A stretch of DNA of 64,000 nt from Pseudomonas cavernae (GCF_003595175.1 NZ_CP032419.1:1054001-1118000), one strand, 5' to 3'; positions 16,067 through 23,606 are shown, counted from the stretch's first letter. Notes: generated from the sequence alone by a model not told the origin. A program made the numbers and translations.

Positions 16067-16693
16067 ATGGGCGCACATTGCTGCAATCACGAGACCGCCG
16101 CGCAGACCAACATCCGCTCGGCGCGCTACCGCAAGATCCTGTGGCTCGCCTTGGCGGTCAATCTCGGCATGTTCCTGGTGGAAATCGGTGCCGGGGTGCG
16201 CGCCGGTTCGGTCTCGCTGCTGGCGGACTCGCTGGACTTCGCCGGCGATGCGGCCAACTACGGCATCAGCCTCTGGGTGCTCGGCCTCGGCGTGGCGCTG
16301 CGGGCCAAGGCCTCACTGTTCAAGGCGGCGTGCATGCTGCTATTCGGTGTGGGCGTGCTGGCCAGCGCGCTCTGGCAATGGCTCAGCGGCGGTGTGCCGG
16401 ATGCGCCGACCATGGGCGTGATCGGCACCCTGGCGCTGCTCGCCAACCTGGCCGTGGCGGCATTGCTCTACGCCTACCGGGAGGGCGACAGCAACATGCG
16501 CAGCGTCTGGCTGTGCACGCGCAACGATGCCCTGGGCAACCTCGCCGTGCTGCTGGCGGCGCTGGGGGTGTTCGGCACCGGCAGCGCCTGGCCGGATCTA
16601 CTGGTCGCCAGCATCATGGCCAGCCTGGCGCTGACCGCCGCCGTGCAGGTGCTGCGTCAGGCCCGCCAGGAGCTGGCCGCGGTCGCCACGTAG
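16067..16693 (+). CDS. CDF-family cation transporter (short form)
   Basis: 208 residues from ATG 16067 behind AGGAGAG. It has about six membrane helices with the CDF metal-site motif DSLDFAGDAANY in helix 2 (D-x3-D pattern) and a second acidic/His-type site RNDALGNLAVL in helix 5. The cytoplasmic C-terminal metal-binding domain of classical CDF proteins (ZitB/CzcD, ~300 residues) is missing, so it belongs to the short CDF type. The N-terminus begins MGAHCCNHE, a potential metal-binding tag. The MerR-type regulator next door supports a role in metal export. Confidence 0.85.
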   Translation: MGAHCCNHETAAQTNIRSARYRKILWLALAVNLGMFLVEIGAGVRAGSVSLLADSLDFAGDAANYGISLWVLGLGVALRAKASLFKAACMLLFGVGVLASALWQWLSGGVPDAPTMGVIGTLALLANLAVAALLYAYREGDSNMRSVWLCTRNDALGNLAVLLAALGVFGTGSAWPDLLVASIMASLALTAAVQVLRQARQELAAVAT

Positions 16694-16747
16694 GGCAGGG
16701 GAGCCGGCCGCACGCAGGCACCATCGCCCCTGTGCGGCCGGGCAGGC

Positions 16748-17587
16748 TCAGTTGGCGGCGGCCAGGGCCTGCGGCTCGAACTCGACGCGGGTTTGGTGCA
16801 GCAACTCGAGGTTGTTGTGCTGCCAGGGGTGGAAGTCGGCCTTGAAGAAGTCCAGATAGGGCCTGACCAGCTGGCGGAAGATGCCGTCCTTGCCCCAAGT
16901 CCACTTCAGACCATCGCGCCAGACCCGCCAGTTCCACAGCAGACCGTCGCGTTGGAGCATGTGGATCAGGCCGCGGCTGGTGTCGAGCATGAAGAAGAAG
17001 GTGCCCATCAGCATCGCCCGGCGCAGCAGCTTGCGGTTGCCGCACACCTGGTTGTAGACGTCGAAGGCCACCGCCTTGTGCTCGGTTTCCTCCAGTGCGT
17101 GCCAGCGCCACAGGCGCTGCAGGACCGGGTGGGCACCCTGCAGGTGTTCCGGGTTCTGCAGCAGGCCGTCGGCCATGATCGCGGTGATGTGCTCCAGCGC
17201 CGCGGTGGCCGCCAGTTGGCGCTTGGCCGAGAACTTCTTCTGCGTGTAGCGGATGCGCACCTGGGCGCGGCGCTCCAGGCGGGTGATGTCGTAGCCGAGG
17301 TCACGCAGGCGGTTGCTGTATTCCAGGTGTTCGCGGCTGTGGTGGCCTTCCTGGCCGATGAAGCCGCGGATCTGCTCCTTCAGCACCGGGTCGTCGATCT
17401 GGTCGCGGAACTGGCGCACCGAGTCGATGAAGAAGCGCTCGCCATCGGGGAACATCACCGACATGGCGTCGAACAGGTGCGACTTGAACGCGTCGCCGCC
17501 GTGCCAGTGGCGCGGCAGCGGATTGGGCAGATCGAAGTCCATGTGCCGTGGACGGATGACCAAACCTGCGGGGGTGGTGCTAGCCAT
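16748..17587 (-). CDS. Metal-dependent hydrolase family protein, paralog 1
   Basis: A 279-residue protein of the predicted metal-dependent hydrolase family (PF10118-like). It is a helical protein with conserved GQEGHHSREH (about residue 80), ALEHITAIMAD and WHALEETEHKAVAFDVY, a His/Glu pattern typical of a di-iron or di-metal helical site. Function is unknown. A close paralog lies at 19128-19991 and the two flank the IS110 element. Both have the near-identical start RPRxxDFxLxxPxPRHWH. The segment runs opposite to the AraC regulator at 20118, which may control the pair. Confidence 0.85.
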   Translation of the reverse strand: MASTTPAGLVIRPRHMDFDLPNPLPRHWHGGDAFKSHLFDAMSVMFPDGERFFIDSVRQFRDQIDDPVLKEQIRGFIGQEGHHSREHLEYSNRLRDLGYDITRLERRAQVRIRYTQKKFSAKRQLAATAALEHITAIMADGLLQNPEHLQGAHPVLQRLWRWHALEETEHKAVAFDVYNQVCGNRKLLRRAMLMGTFFFMLDTSRGLIHMLQRDGLLWNWRVWRDGLKWTWGKDGIFRQLVRPYLDFFKADFHPWQHNNLELLHQTRVEFEPQALAAAN

Positions 17588-17716
17588 GTGGACTCCCTGA
17601 GTCGCTGTTGATCCATGGCTGCACTATGGGGCGGGGCCGGCGAGCGGCAAAGGTTATGACCAGCCAATCTGCGAGTCATTTATGGCCACCGGCAGGCGGT
17701 TCGATTTTCGCTATGT

Positions 17717-17826
17717 GTAGGGTGGGTTAGCCGCAGGCGTAACCCACCGACCGGCCATCAGGCCGGCAATGGCGACGCTCTGTGGCATCGATGGTGGGTT
17801 ACGCCGCTGCGCGGCTAACCCACCCT
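17717..17826. repeat. REP-like palindrome (family B, copy 1), split by IS110
   Basis: Nested hairpins: GTAGGGTGGGTTAGCCGC with GGCGTAACCCACC, then GGTGGGTTACGCC with GCGGCTAACCCACCCT. Together they make a long inverted repeat. Copy 2 at 46505-46610 ends CTAACCCACCCTACGAA. Here the end is interrupted after CCCACCCT by IS110, and ACGAA continues at 19054. Confidence 0.8.
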
Positions 17827-17850
17827 TGTATCTCGACTATCGTCCCGTGA

Positions 17851-18030
17851 GGGGGATAGTCCCCGACTGATCATCGGGGGAGGGCCTGGAAGTCGTACCC
17901 ACCCTAAGGCCTCGAGCCAGCTTTGTAGATAGTGCTCCAGCCCTCCACACTCACTCGAACAGTCCGAACGGTATCTAGGGCCCACGACAGGTGAGAGCTC
18001 GCATTCACAAGGTAGGGCCGGGTGCAGTGA
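17851..18030 (+). ncRNA. Predicted IS110 bridge RNA
   Basis: A structured region upstream of the transposase. First is a hairpin CCCCGA/TCGGGG (17861-17866 with 17874-17879). Then comes a stem GGAGGGcCTGGA with TCCAGCCCTCC (17879-17890 with 17936-17946) enclosing the target-binding loop. In it ACCCACCCT (17897-17905) equals the left target plus core (17818-17826), and TTTGTAG (17922-17928) pairs with right target CTACGAA (19052-19058, one G-U). A second loop, closed weakly by TCACT/AGTGA, has ACGGTATCT (17968-17976), equal to the right IS end plus core (19045-19053). It also has ACAAG (18007-18011), pairing with CTTGT of the left end (17825-17829). RNA ends are estimated. Confidence 0.82.
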
Positions 18031-18064
18031 TGATCATCCTGAATGGATTAGCTGAGGAGTCTTC

Positions 18065-19036
18065 ATGTCCAGCATCGTCGGCATCGACATCGCCAAGCAC
18101 AGTTTCGACATCGCCACCCTGCAAACCAACGGTAAGTACCGCACTAAGGCCAAGTTGGCCAACAGCGCCGCCGGTTTCCAGGTACTCCAGGAGTGGCTGC
18201 AGCAGTACGCCGAGCCGGGTGCCTGGCTCGTGATGGAGGCCACCGGCACCTATCACGAGGCGCTGGCCGAGCACCTGCACGGCCTGGGCTACCGGGTCTG
18301 TGTGATGAATCCCGCGCAGCTTGCCAGCTACGCCCGGAGCCAGCTGCAGCGGGTCAAGACGGACCAGGTCGACGCCAAGCTGATGGCCAGCTACGGCCAG
18401 CGGCACGTGGATGAGTTACGCGCCTGGCAGCCCGAGCCACCGGCGATACGCCGCCTGCGCGCGTTGGTGCGGCGTCTGCAGGACCTCAAGGAGATCGAGC
18501 AGATGGAGCGCAATCGCCTGGATGTCGCCGATGCCAGCGTGCAGGATTCGATCCGTTCGGTGCTGGAGCATGTCGAGCAGCAGATTGCCGAGACCCTGAA
18601 GGCGATTCGGGACCACCTCGACGACGACCCGGACCTGTGCAGTAAGCGCGATCTGCTGGTCAGCATCGATGGCATCGGCGAGCAGACGGCCGCCTTGCTC
18701 CTGGCGGAGCTGGGCGATCCGCTGCAGTTCAAGAATGCCCGGGCAATTACCGCGTTCGCCGGGCTGAACCCGAAGCTGCAGGAGTCGGGCCAGCACAAGG
18801 GCCGCGTGCGCATCTCCCGCGTGGGCTCGGCTCGTCTGCGCACCGGCCTGTACATGCCGGCGGTCGTCTCGCTGAGCCACAATCCGGCCATCAAAGCCCT
18901 GGCACAGCGCCTGCGAGCCCGCGGCAAGGCCGGCAAGCAGATCGTCTGCGCGGCGATGCGCAAACTGCTGCACATCGCCTATGGCGTACTCAAGTCGGGC
19001 CAACCCTTTGATGCTCGCCTGGCCCTTGCCCACTGA
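18065..19036 (+). CDS. IS110-family transposase (bridge-RNA-guided recombinase)
   Basis: 323 residues, start ATG 18065 after GAGGAG. The N-terminal RuvC-like DEDD domain shows IVGIDIAKHSFD (first Asp), VMEATGTYHE (Glu) and KTDQVDAKLMASY (Asp pair). A coiled-coil helix spans about 125-180. The C-terminal transposase domain shows SIDGIGEQTAALLLAELG, AFAGLNPKLQESG and the catalytic serine region ISRVGSARLR. Family knowledge: this enzyme, with the bridge RNA, recombines a circular or donor junction with the target at a CT core. The gene appears intact. Confidence 0.95.
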   Translation: MSSIVGIDIAKHSFDIATLQTNGKYRTKAKLANSAAGFQVLQEWLQQYAEPGAWLVMEATGTYHEALAEHLHGLGYRVCVMNPAQLASYARSQLQRVKTDQVDAKLMASYGQRHVDELRAWQPEPPAIRRLRALVRRLQDLKEIEQMERNRLDVADASVQDSIRSVLEHVEQQIAETLKAIRDHLDDDPDLCSKRDLLVSIDGIGEQTAALLLAELGDPLQFKNARAITAFAGLNPKLQESGQHKGRVRISRVGSARLRTGLYMPAVVSLSHNPAIKALAQRLRARGKAGKQIVCAAMRKLLHIAYGVLKSGQPFDARLALAH

Positions 19037-19127
19037 GTGACAAGACGGTATCTACGAAAACGCCGAGCTGCTGTATGCGGGGCTCTTTGCCGCCTGGCAG
19101 CCGGCAGGCCAGGGCGGGATGGTGCGA

Positions 19128-19991
19128 TCAGGCCAGCTCCGGCCGCTCATCGAACTCGCGGCGGTACTGCTCGACCAGCTGCAGGTTGTCGTGCTGCCAG
19201 GGGTGGAAGTCGCCGCGGTAAAAGTCCAGGTAGACCCCGACCAGCTCGCGGTAGATGCCGTGCTTGCCCCACAGCCAGTTCAGGCCGTCGCGCCAGACCC
19301 GCCAGTTCCACAGCAGGCCGTCGCGCTTGAGCATGTGGATCAGGCCCTTGAGGGTGTCGACGGTGAAGAAGAAGGTGCTCTGCAGCATCGCCCGCCGGCG
19401 CAGCCAGGGGTCGGCGCAGACCGCCTGGTAGACATCGAAGGCCACCGCCTTGTGTTCGCTTTCCTCCAGCGCATGCCAGCGCCACAGGCGCGCCACCGCC
19501 GGGTCGGCCCCCGCCGGGTCGGCCCCCGCCGGGTCGGCCCCCGCCAGCCAGCGCGGGTTGCGCAGCACCGCGTCGGCCATGATCGCCGTCAGGTGCTCCA
19601 CCGAACAGGTGGCGGCCAGCTGCAGCCTGGCCGGCAGGTGCTTGCGGATGAAACCGAGGCGGCGCTGCAGGCCGCGCTCCAGGTAGTCGACGTCGTAGCC
19701 GAGCGCGCGCAGACGCTCGCTGTACTGCGCGTGTTCGCGGCTGTGATGGCCTTCCTGGCCGATGAAGCCGCGGATCTGCTGCTGTAGCAGCGGATCGTCG
19801 ATCTGTGCGCGGAACAGTCGCACCGAGTCGATGAAGAAGCGCTTGCCGTCGGGAAACAGCACCGACATGGCGTCGAACAGGTGGGTCTTGAAGGCATTGC
19901 CGCTGTGCCAGTGGCGCGGCATCGGCTGCGTCAGGCCGAAATCCGGCTGGCGAGGGCGAATTTCCAAACCTTTAGGTGTGGGACTGGCCAT
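19128..19991 (-). CDS. Metal-dependent hydrolase family protein, paralog 2
   Basis: 287 residues from ATG 19991, homologous along its length to the gene at 16748 and sharing GQEGHHSREH, SVEHLTAIMAD and WHALEESEHKAVAFDVY. It differs by an insertion of repeated GADPA units (19501-19545) before the WRWHALEE motif. Function is unknown beyond a likely metal-dependent hydrolase fold. It is divergent from the AraC regulator at 20118 (about 130 bases between starts), suggesting local control. Confidence 0.85.
   Translation of the reverse strand: MASPTPKGLEIRPRQPDFGLTQPMPRHWHSGNAFKTHLFDAMSVLFPDGKRFFIDSVRLFRAQIDDPLLQQQIRGFIGQEGHHSREHAQYSERLRALGYDVDYLERGLQRRLGFIRKHLPARLQLAATCSVEHLTAIMADAVLRNPRWLAGADPAGADPAGADPAVARLWRWHALEESEHKAVAFDVYQAVCADPWLRRRAMLQSTFFFTVDTLKGLIHMLKRDGLLWNWRVWRDGLNWLWGKHGIYRELVGVYLDFYRGDFHPWQHDNLQLVEQYRREFDERPELA
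19500..19546 (-). repeat. 15-bp coding tandem repeat (GADPA units)
   Basis: Three consecutive identical 15-base units GGGTCGGCCCCCGCC on the plus strand, encoding repeated Gly-Ala-Asp-Pro-Ala. The unit keeps the reading frame, and the paralog at 16748 lacks it. It is short enough to vary by slippage. Confidence 0.9.
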
Positions 19992-20117
19992 GCGGACTTC
20001 CTCAGTATTCTGGGACGCTGGTCCGACTATGGGCTTGTCGGCATCGGTCGACAAGGCGATAGCGGCCAATCGGCGTGGCAGATCCGGCCATTTGTCCTGC
20101 ATTTATAAGAGCCGACC

Positions 20118-21137
20118 ATGAAACAGCCGCTCAACTTCAGCGCCGAACTGGTACCCCTGGCCTATGTCGAGGCCCTGCTGCAACTGGCCGGGGAGTGGGG
20201 CATCGCCCGCGCCGAACTGCTCGCCGCCGCACGCCTGAAGCCCGAGGTGCTGGGCAACCCGAACGGGCGCCTGTCGTTCATCGACTTCAACCTGCTGGTC
20301 AGCGCGGTGATGCTGCGCAGCGACGAGCCGGCCCTGGGCCTGGTGCTCGGCCAGCGCCTGAACGTCTCGACCCACGGCATCCTCGGCTATGCGGTGCTGT
20401 CCAGCGCCAACCTCGGCAAGGCCATCCAGTTCGCCCTCAAATACTACCGGGTGCTTGGCCTGACCTTCGAGCTGGAGATGGTCGAGGACGGCGACTGTGT
20501 CGAGCTGCGCGCCAGCGAGTCGATGCCGCTGGGCGCGCTCAACCGCTTCGCCGCCGAGAGCCTGCTGACCAGCCTGTACACCATCGCGCGCTTCCTGGTC
20601 GGCGGCGAGCTGCAGGGTGTGCAGGTCGGTTTCGCCTATCCGCCACCGTCCTATGCGCCGCGCTACCAGGCGGTATTCGCCGCGCCGGTGGCCTTCGAGC
20701 AGCCCTACCACCGCCTGAGCCTGCCGCGCGCCTATCTGCAGCGGCCGATGGCGCTGGCCAACCCGGCCACGGTGCAGATGTGCGAGCAGCAGTGCGAGGC
20801 GCTGCTGGCCAGCCTGGATGTGCAGGACGCCCTGCTCACCCGCGTGCGCCGCCTGCTGCTGGCCCGCCCCGGCGACTTCCCCGACCTCGACAGCGCCGCC
20901 CGCGCGCTGCACACCAGCGGCCGCAGCCTGCGCCGGCATCTGGCGGACATGGGCACTAGCTACCAGCAGGTGCTCGACGACGTGCGCAAGCGCTTGGCGC
21001 TGGAGTACCTCGGCACCACCCACCTGCCGCTGTTCGAGATCGCCAGCCTGCTCGGCTTCAGCGACCCCTCGAACTTCCGCCGGGCGTTCAAGAAATGGAC
21101 GGGCAAGTTGCCGAGCGACTATCGGGCCGAGGCCTGA
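20118..21137 (+). CDS. AraC-family transcriptional regulator (OruR-like)
   Basis: 339 residues. The N-terminal ~190 residues form the ligand-binding domain of the Arabinose_bd/OruR-type AraC regulators (HGILGYAVLSSANLGKAIQFALKY). The C-terminal ~100 residues hold the AraC double helix-turn-helix, with RSLRRHLADMGTSYQQVLDDVR and the signature IASLLGFSDPSNFRRAFKKWTG. It is divergent from hydrolase paralog 2, a plausible target. The inducer is unknown. Confidence 0.92.
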   Translation: MKQPLNFSAELVPLAYVEALLQLAGEWGIARAELLAAARLKPEVLGNPNGRLSFIDFNLLVSAVMLRSDEPALGLVLGQRLNVSTHGILGYAVLSSANLGKAIQFALKYYRVLGLTFELEMVEDGDCVELRASESMPLGALNRFAAESLLTSLYTIARFLVGGELQGVQVGFAYPPPSYAPRYQAVFAAPVAFEQPYHRLSLPRAYLQRPMALANPATVQMCEQQCEALLASLDVQDALLTRVRRLLLARPGDFPDLDSAARALHTSGRSLRRHLADMGTSYQQVLDDVRKRLALEYLGTTHLPLFEIASLLGFSDPSNFRRAFKKWTGKLPSDYRAEA

Positions 21138-21245
21138 TCAGCTCCGCGAGTGCTCTGGATTATTCCCCTGCGGGCCGGCGCGGGAATGACGAGCTGAGGG
21201 AAGGCTCTCCGCCCCCACCGTCGTCCCCGCGAAGGCGGGGACCCT

Positions 21246-21305
21246 GTAGCCCGGAGGCAATCCGGGAGGCGGGACTGTGTGTTTCCCCGGATTACCTCCG
21301 GCTAC
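21246..21305. repeat. REP-like palindrome (family C)
   Basis: GTAGCCCGGAGGCAATCCGG is mirrored by CCGGATTACCTCCGGCTAC around a short centre. It follows a CCCCGCgaaGGCGGGG hairpin just upstream (about 21224-21241). Both are intergenic hairpins between convergent genes. Confidence 0.75.
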
Positions 21306-21315
21306 GCACTGTAGG

Positions 21316-21762
21316 CTATTCCGCCGCCGTTTCGCACAGCGCACACAGTAGGCGTGCATCGAGCAGGGCGTGATGCGGCACCGCGTCGGCCGGCAGCGCC
21401 GCGAGCGGGTCGTCGACCTGCCGGCAGCCCGTGACGTTGGCCGGCAGGCCCGCCGGGCCCAGCAGTTCGAGCAACAGCGGCCAATCCCAGGCGAGTGCGT
21501 CGCCGACGATTTCCACCTCGCCCAGCCCCGCGAGAAAACCGTGCAGCGCCTGGCAGGCTGCGCGGCTGGGCATGCCGTAGCGCTGGCCATCCAGTTGCGG
21601 CAAGACGATGTCCCTGACGAAGTCGGAGCAGTCGTCCTCGTGCCAGGTGTCAGTCAGCTCAACGTAGAACTCGGCGCCGGCCGAGTCGACCAGGGCCAGG
21701 GAGATCAACTGCCGGGCCGGGCTCAGCTGAGTGAACTCGGTGTCGATATAGATCGCGCGCAT
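21316..21762 (-). CDS. DEDD-type 3'-5' exonuclease, small
   Basis: 148 residues from ATG 21762 behind GGGAG. The start AIYIDTEFTQL carries the first Asp/Glu pair of RNase-H-like DnaQ-type exonucleases. Later LAWDWPLLLELL and HHALLDARLLCAL supply further acidic/His residues. It resembles the compact Rv2179c-type 3' exoribonuclease family. The reading frame stays open upstream of 21762 into a decayed integrase fragment (to 21891), so a longer fusion product cannot be excluded, though the good ribosome-binding site favours the short form. Confidence 0.75.
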   Translation of the reverse strand: MRAIYIDTEFTQLSPARQLISLALVDSAGAEFYVELTDTWHEDDCSDFVRDIVLPQLDGQRYGMPSRAACQALHGFLAGLGEVEIVGDALAWDWPLLLELLGPAGLPANVTGCRQVDDPLAALPADAVPHHALLDARLLCALCETAAE

Positions 21763-21891
21763 GGGGCGCTCCCGTTTAGCCCAGGCCTTGGTTGCGGCCT
21801 GAGTGTTGAAAGTCCGGGGCCGATGGGGCCAAGCTTTACCCCCGATTTTAACCCGCCACAGCTGTAGGCCTGTCGTCCTGCTTGTCGCCAT
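21763..21891 (-). pseudogene. 5' remnant of an integrase gene
   Basis: About 43 codons (MATSRTTGLQLWRVKI... GKAWPHRPRTFNTQAATKAWAKRE in pieces) match the N-terminus of the integrase at 31422-32534 (MATFRKKGPYQWHAQI, GWPQQTRTFNTLAEAKTWA). The remainder of the recombinase is absent. It lies at the left edge of the integrative element in the same relation to the MBL gene start as the live integrase on the right. This points to an older insertion at this site. Confidence 0.8.
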
Positions 21892-21940
21892 CGTCAAGCG
21901 CAGTGCGGCAAAATGTGCCATTCATCTGCAAGGAATCCCC

Positions 21941-22018
21941 ATGGACGCCGCAAAACCCGCGCTAATTCGCGAAACTTTCCCGGTCGGCCCGCTGCAGTGC
22001 AACTGCATTCATGGATAA
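21941..22018 (+). pseudogene. 5' fragment of the MBL-fold hydrolase gene
   Basis: Encodes MDAAKPALIRETFPVGPLQCNC then IHG and a stop; the intact gene at 32585 begins MEAAKTALIRETFSVGPLQCNC (both given up to the cysteine pair). The homology stops in the attL core. The fragment is the displaced chromosomal (or older island) start of the target gene. Confidence 0.85.
21993..22007 (+). other. attL core of the integrative element
   Basis: TGCAGTGCAACTGCA, identical to 32637-32651. Both lie inside codons for the LQCN part of the MBL-fold protein start. The sequence is a near-palindrome, as expected for strand-exchange sites of tyrosine recombinases. Confidence 0.8.
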
Positions 22019-22444
22019 GTTTTTAGGTAGCTGATTTTAAAGGGATTTTGTTGTTTTTATATTTAGAATCAACAGGTTGTGTTGTTGCAGTGTGATGCAA
22101 TAACACGCGCTTTTTTGCAGTGTTTGGCGCATTGGGTGTGCCAGTTTTGTGCCAAAGAGAAGGAGTGATTCTTCCCCCCTGAGAAGCGATACCTCACGTC
22201 CTTTGCCTGGTTGTTGCTAGATACAGAAGGCCTGCCTGGTAGTCAGCGGTTCTTCCCCGCTTCATGCAGATTTCATCTGTGGCACGCCTGCCTCCCCTAT
22301 GAACTGGCTAGCACTGTCAATTGGTAAGAAATCCCCGCAAACCGTACCGTGAGTCCTGTAGCGCGTTGCATGAATCTGGCGGCATTCGCAAACCAATGCA
22401 GCCAAGAGCACGAATCGTGATCTGGCTGATACGAGTGCCAGGCC
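22019..22444. other. AT-rich left arm of the integrative element, no gene
   Basis: A 426-base stretch, markedly AT-rich in its first ~150 bases (runs such as gattttgttgtttttatattta). I see no convincing gene. Such regions next to attL commonly hold integrase-arm and host-factor binding sites; none can be assigned here. Confidence 0.5.
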
Positions 22445-22726
22445 ATGCAAGCTCTGCTTACCGTCGATCAGCTTTCCCTCTATCTGCAAAAGTCAGTAGC
22501 GAGCATCCGTAGTGACGTTACGCGCAATCCCTTAGCTCTTCCTCCGATTTGCCGGCTGCCGGGCACTAAAAGGTTGCTGTGGCGGGTGGAGGATGTGGAG
22601 AAGTGGCTGGCAGAGCATGTAGTCATCGCGGACGTAACTGTTCCTTCTACCGCTTCGGAGTCTGTTAGACGGGGACGCCCAACCAAGGCAGAGCAGGTTA
22701 GCCGTCAGCGGCGTGTGGTTCGATGA
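22445..22726 (+). CDS. AlpA/excisionase-like DNA-binding protein
   Basis: 93 residues with an N-terminal MerR-like/Helix_turn_helix_17 motif: LLTVDQLSLYLQKSVASIR, then a wing ending in RLLWRVEDVEKWLAEH, the arrangement seen in AlpA and excisionase-type proteins of islands. The basic tail (RRGRPTKAEQ...RQRRVVR) fits DNA binding. The stop overlaps the next gene's start (22723), so it is translated with the TrfA-like initiator. It probably controls excision and/or replication (inference). Confidence 0.75.
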   Translation: MQALLTVDQLSLYLQKSVASIRSDVTRNPLALPPICRLPGTKRLLWRVEDVEKWLAEHVVIADVTVPSTASESVRRGRPTKAEQVSRQRRVVR

Positions 22727-23595
22727 ACCAAGAGCGTTCTGCTGTTCCGGTTTCGCTTGCAGCTCGCCTGGAGTGCATCCGGAGATCTGCGCCGGTTAAG
22801 GAGCGGGTTCAGCCCGCTCCTCGTCGACTGTTCTTGCCAGGCCTCCATGAATTTTACCGGGCAATGCCTAACCATATTGCACGCTCCAGTTTGTTTGCCC
22901 CTGTGGCGCGGGGAGCGAAGCAGATGCACAAGGCGACCGTGCTGGTCAGTCGAAAGGATGCAGTCCTAACTTACTGGGGCGAGCAGTTGGATGAGACTCA
23001 GGCTGATGTTTGGATGCAGTTGATGTACGAGGCCATAAAGGCTCCGCTGGGGGAGCCAGTGCCTATCAATCGTGCCAAGTTGCTGAAAGCAATCGGTAGG
23101 AAAACCGGAAATTACGAGTATCAATGGCTGCACCGAACGATGAAGGCTTTGACCTTTGCGATGCTTGTTGTCGAGACGACCAAGCAAGGCAAACCCAAGC
23201 TTGATGTCGGTAAAGCCGAGTCTCTGCACATGCTCGACAAGTTCGCTTATGACCCCGCGCGTGAGTGCTACACGATCTCTATCGACCCGAGGTGGCAGCT
23301 CCTTTATGGAAACAGCGAATATGCGTTGATCGACTGGGAGAAGCGATTGCGGATTCGCAAGGGGCAGGACATCGCCAAGGCTTTGCAGCGATTGGTGTGT
23401 ACCTCTGATGAATCTGTGCAGCGCTTTCGATTGAGCTGGCTGAAGGAGCGTTTGCAGTATTTCAGCCCGATGTGCAAGTTCAGAATGTCACTCAAGGCTG
23501 CCATGCAAGAGCTGGAGCGCGTTGAGATCATTGCTGCTGCGCGCATCGAGATGAGTTCCAAGGGGGAAGAGCAGGTTGTGTGGGTGCGGCTGTAG
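22723..23595 (+). CDS. TrfA-like replication initiator
   Basis: 290 residues resembling the TrfA replication-initiator family of broad-host-range plasmids: SLFAPVARGAKQ, then a region with LTYWGEQLDETQADVWMQLMYEA and the DNA-binding IGRKTGNYEYQWLHRTMKALTFAML part, and the C-terminal wing near SPMCKFRMSLKAAMQEL. It overlaps the upstream AlpA-like gene by four bases. Five 22-bp direct repeats follow immediately downstream, the expected binding target. An internal start near residue 69 (MHKATVLVSR) might give a shorter form, as in RK2, but that is speculation. Confidence 0.8.
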   Translation: MNQERSAVPVSLAARLECIRRSAPVKERVQPAPRRLFLPGLHEFYRAMPNHIARSSLFAPVARGAKQMHKATVLVSRKDAVLTYWGEQLDETQADVWMQLMYEAIKAPLGEPVPINRAKLLKAIGRKTGNYEYQWLHRTMKALTFAMLVVETTKQGKPKLDVGKAESLHMLDKFAYDPARECYTISIDPRWQLLYGNSEYALIDWEKRLRIRKGQDIAKALQRLVCTSDESVQRFRLSWLKERLQYFSPMCKFRMSLKAAMQELERVEIIAAARIEMSSKGEEQVVWVRL

Positions 23596-23606
23596 CGCAG
23601 CGCAGC

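Larger units (their letters stand above)
17825..19053 (+). mobile_element. IS110-family insertion sequence with bridge RNA
   Basis: A ~1.23 kb element bounded by the shared core dinucleotide CT at 17825-17826 and 19052-19053. Removing it rejoins CTAACCCACC-CT-ACGAA, exactly the end of REP-like family B as seen intact at 46595-46612. The left non-coding end is long (~240 bases, holding the bridge RNA), the right end only ~15 bases. This is the IS110-group layout, without terminal inverted repeats. The single gene is the transposase at 18065. The long guide matches described in the ncRNA entry support these ends. Confidence 0.9.

Noticed and set aside
17968..19054. Alternative IS110 ends at the two CGGTATCTA copies
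   Set aside because: The left copy is the donor guide in the bridge RNA; using it as an end would cut the RNA, and it would not restore the REP-like palindrome.
19500..19546. 15-base repeats considered as CRISPR or regulatory repeats
   Set aside because: They are contiguous, keep the reading frame and encode GADPA units inside a gene.
22262..22489. Possible 75-residue minus-strand gene at the left end of the integrative element
   Set aside because: Overlaps the AlpA-like start, shows no domain and no ribosome-binding site.
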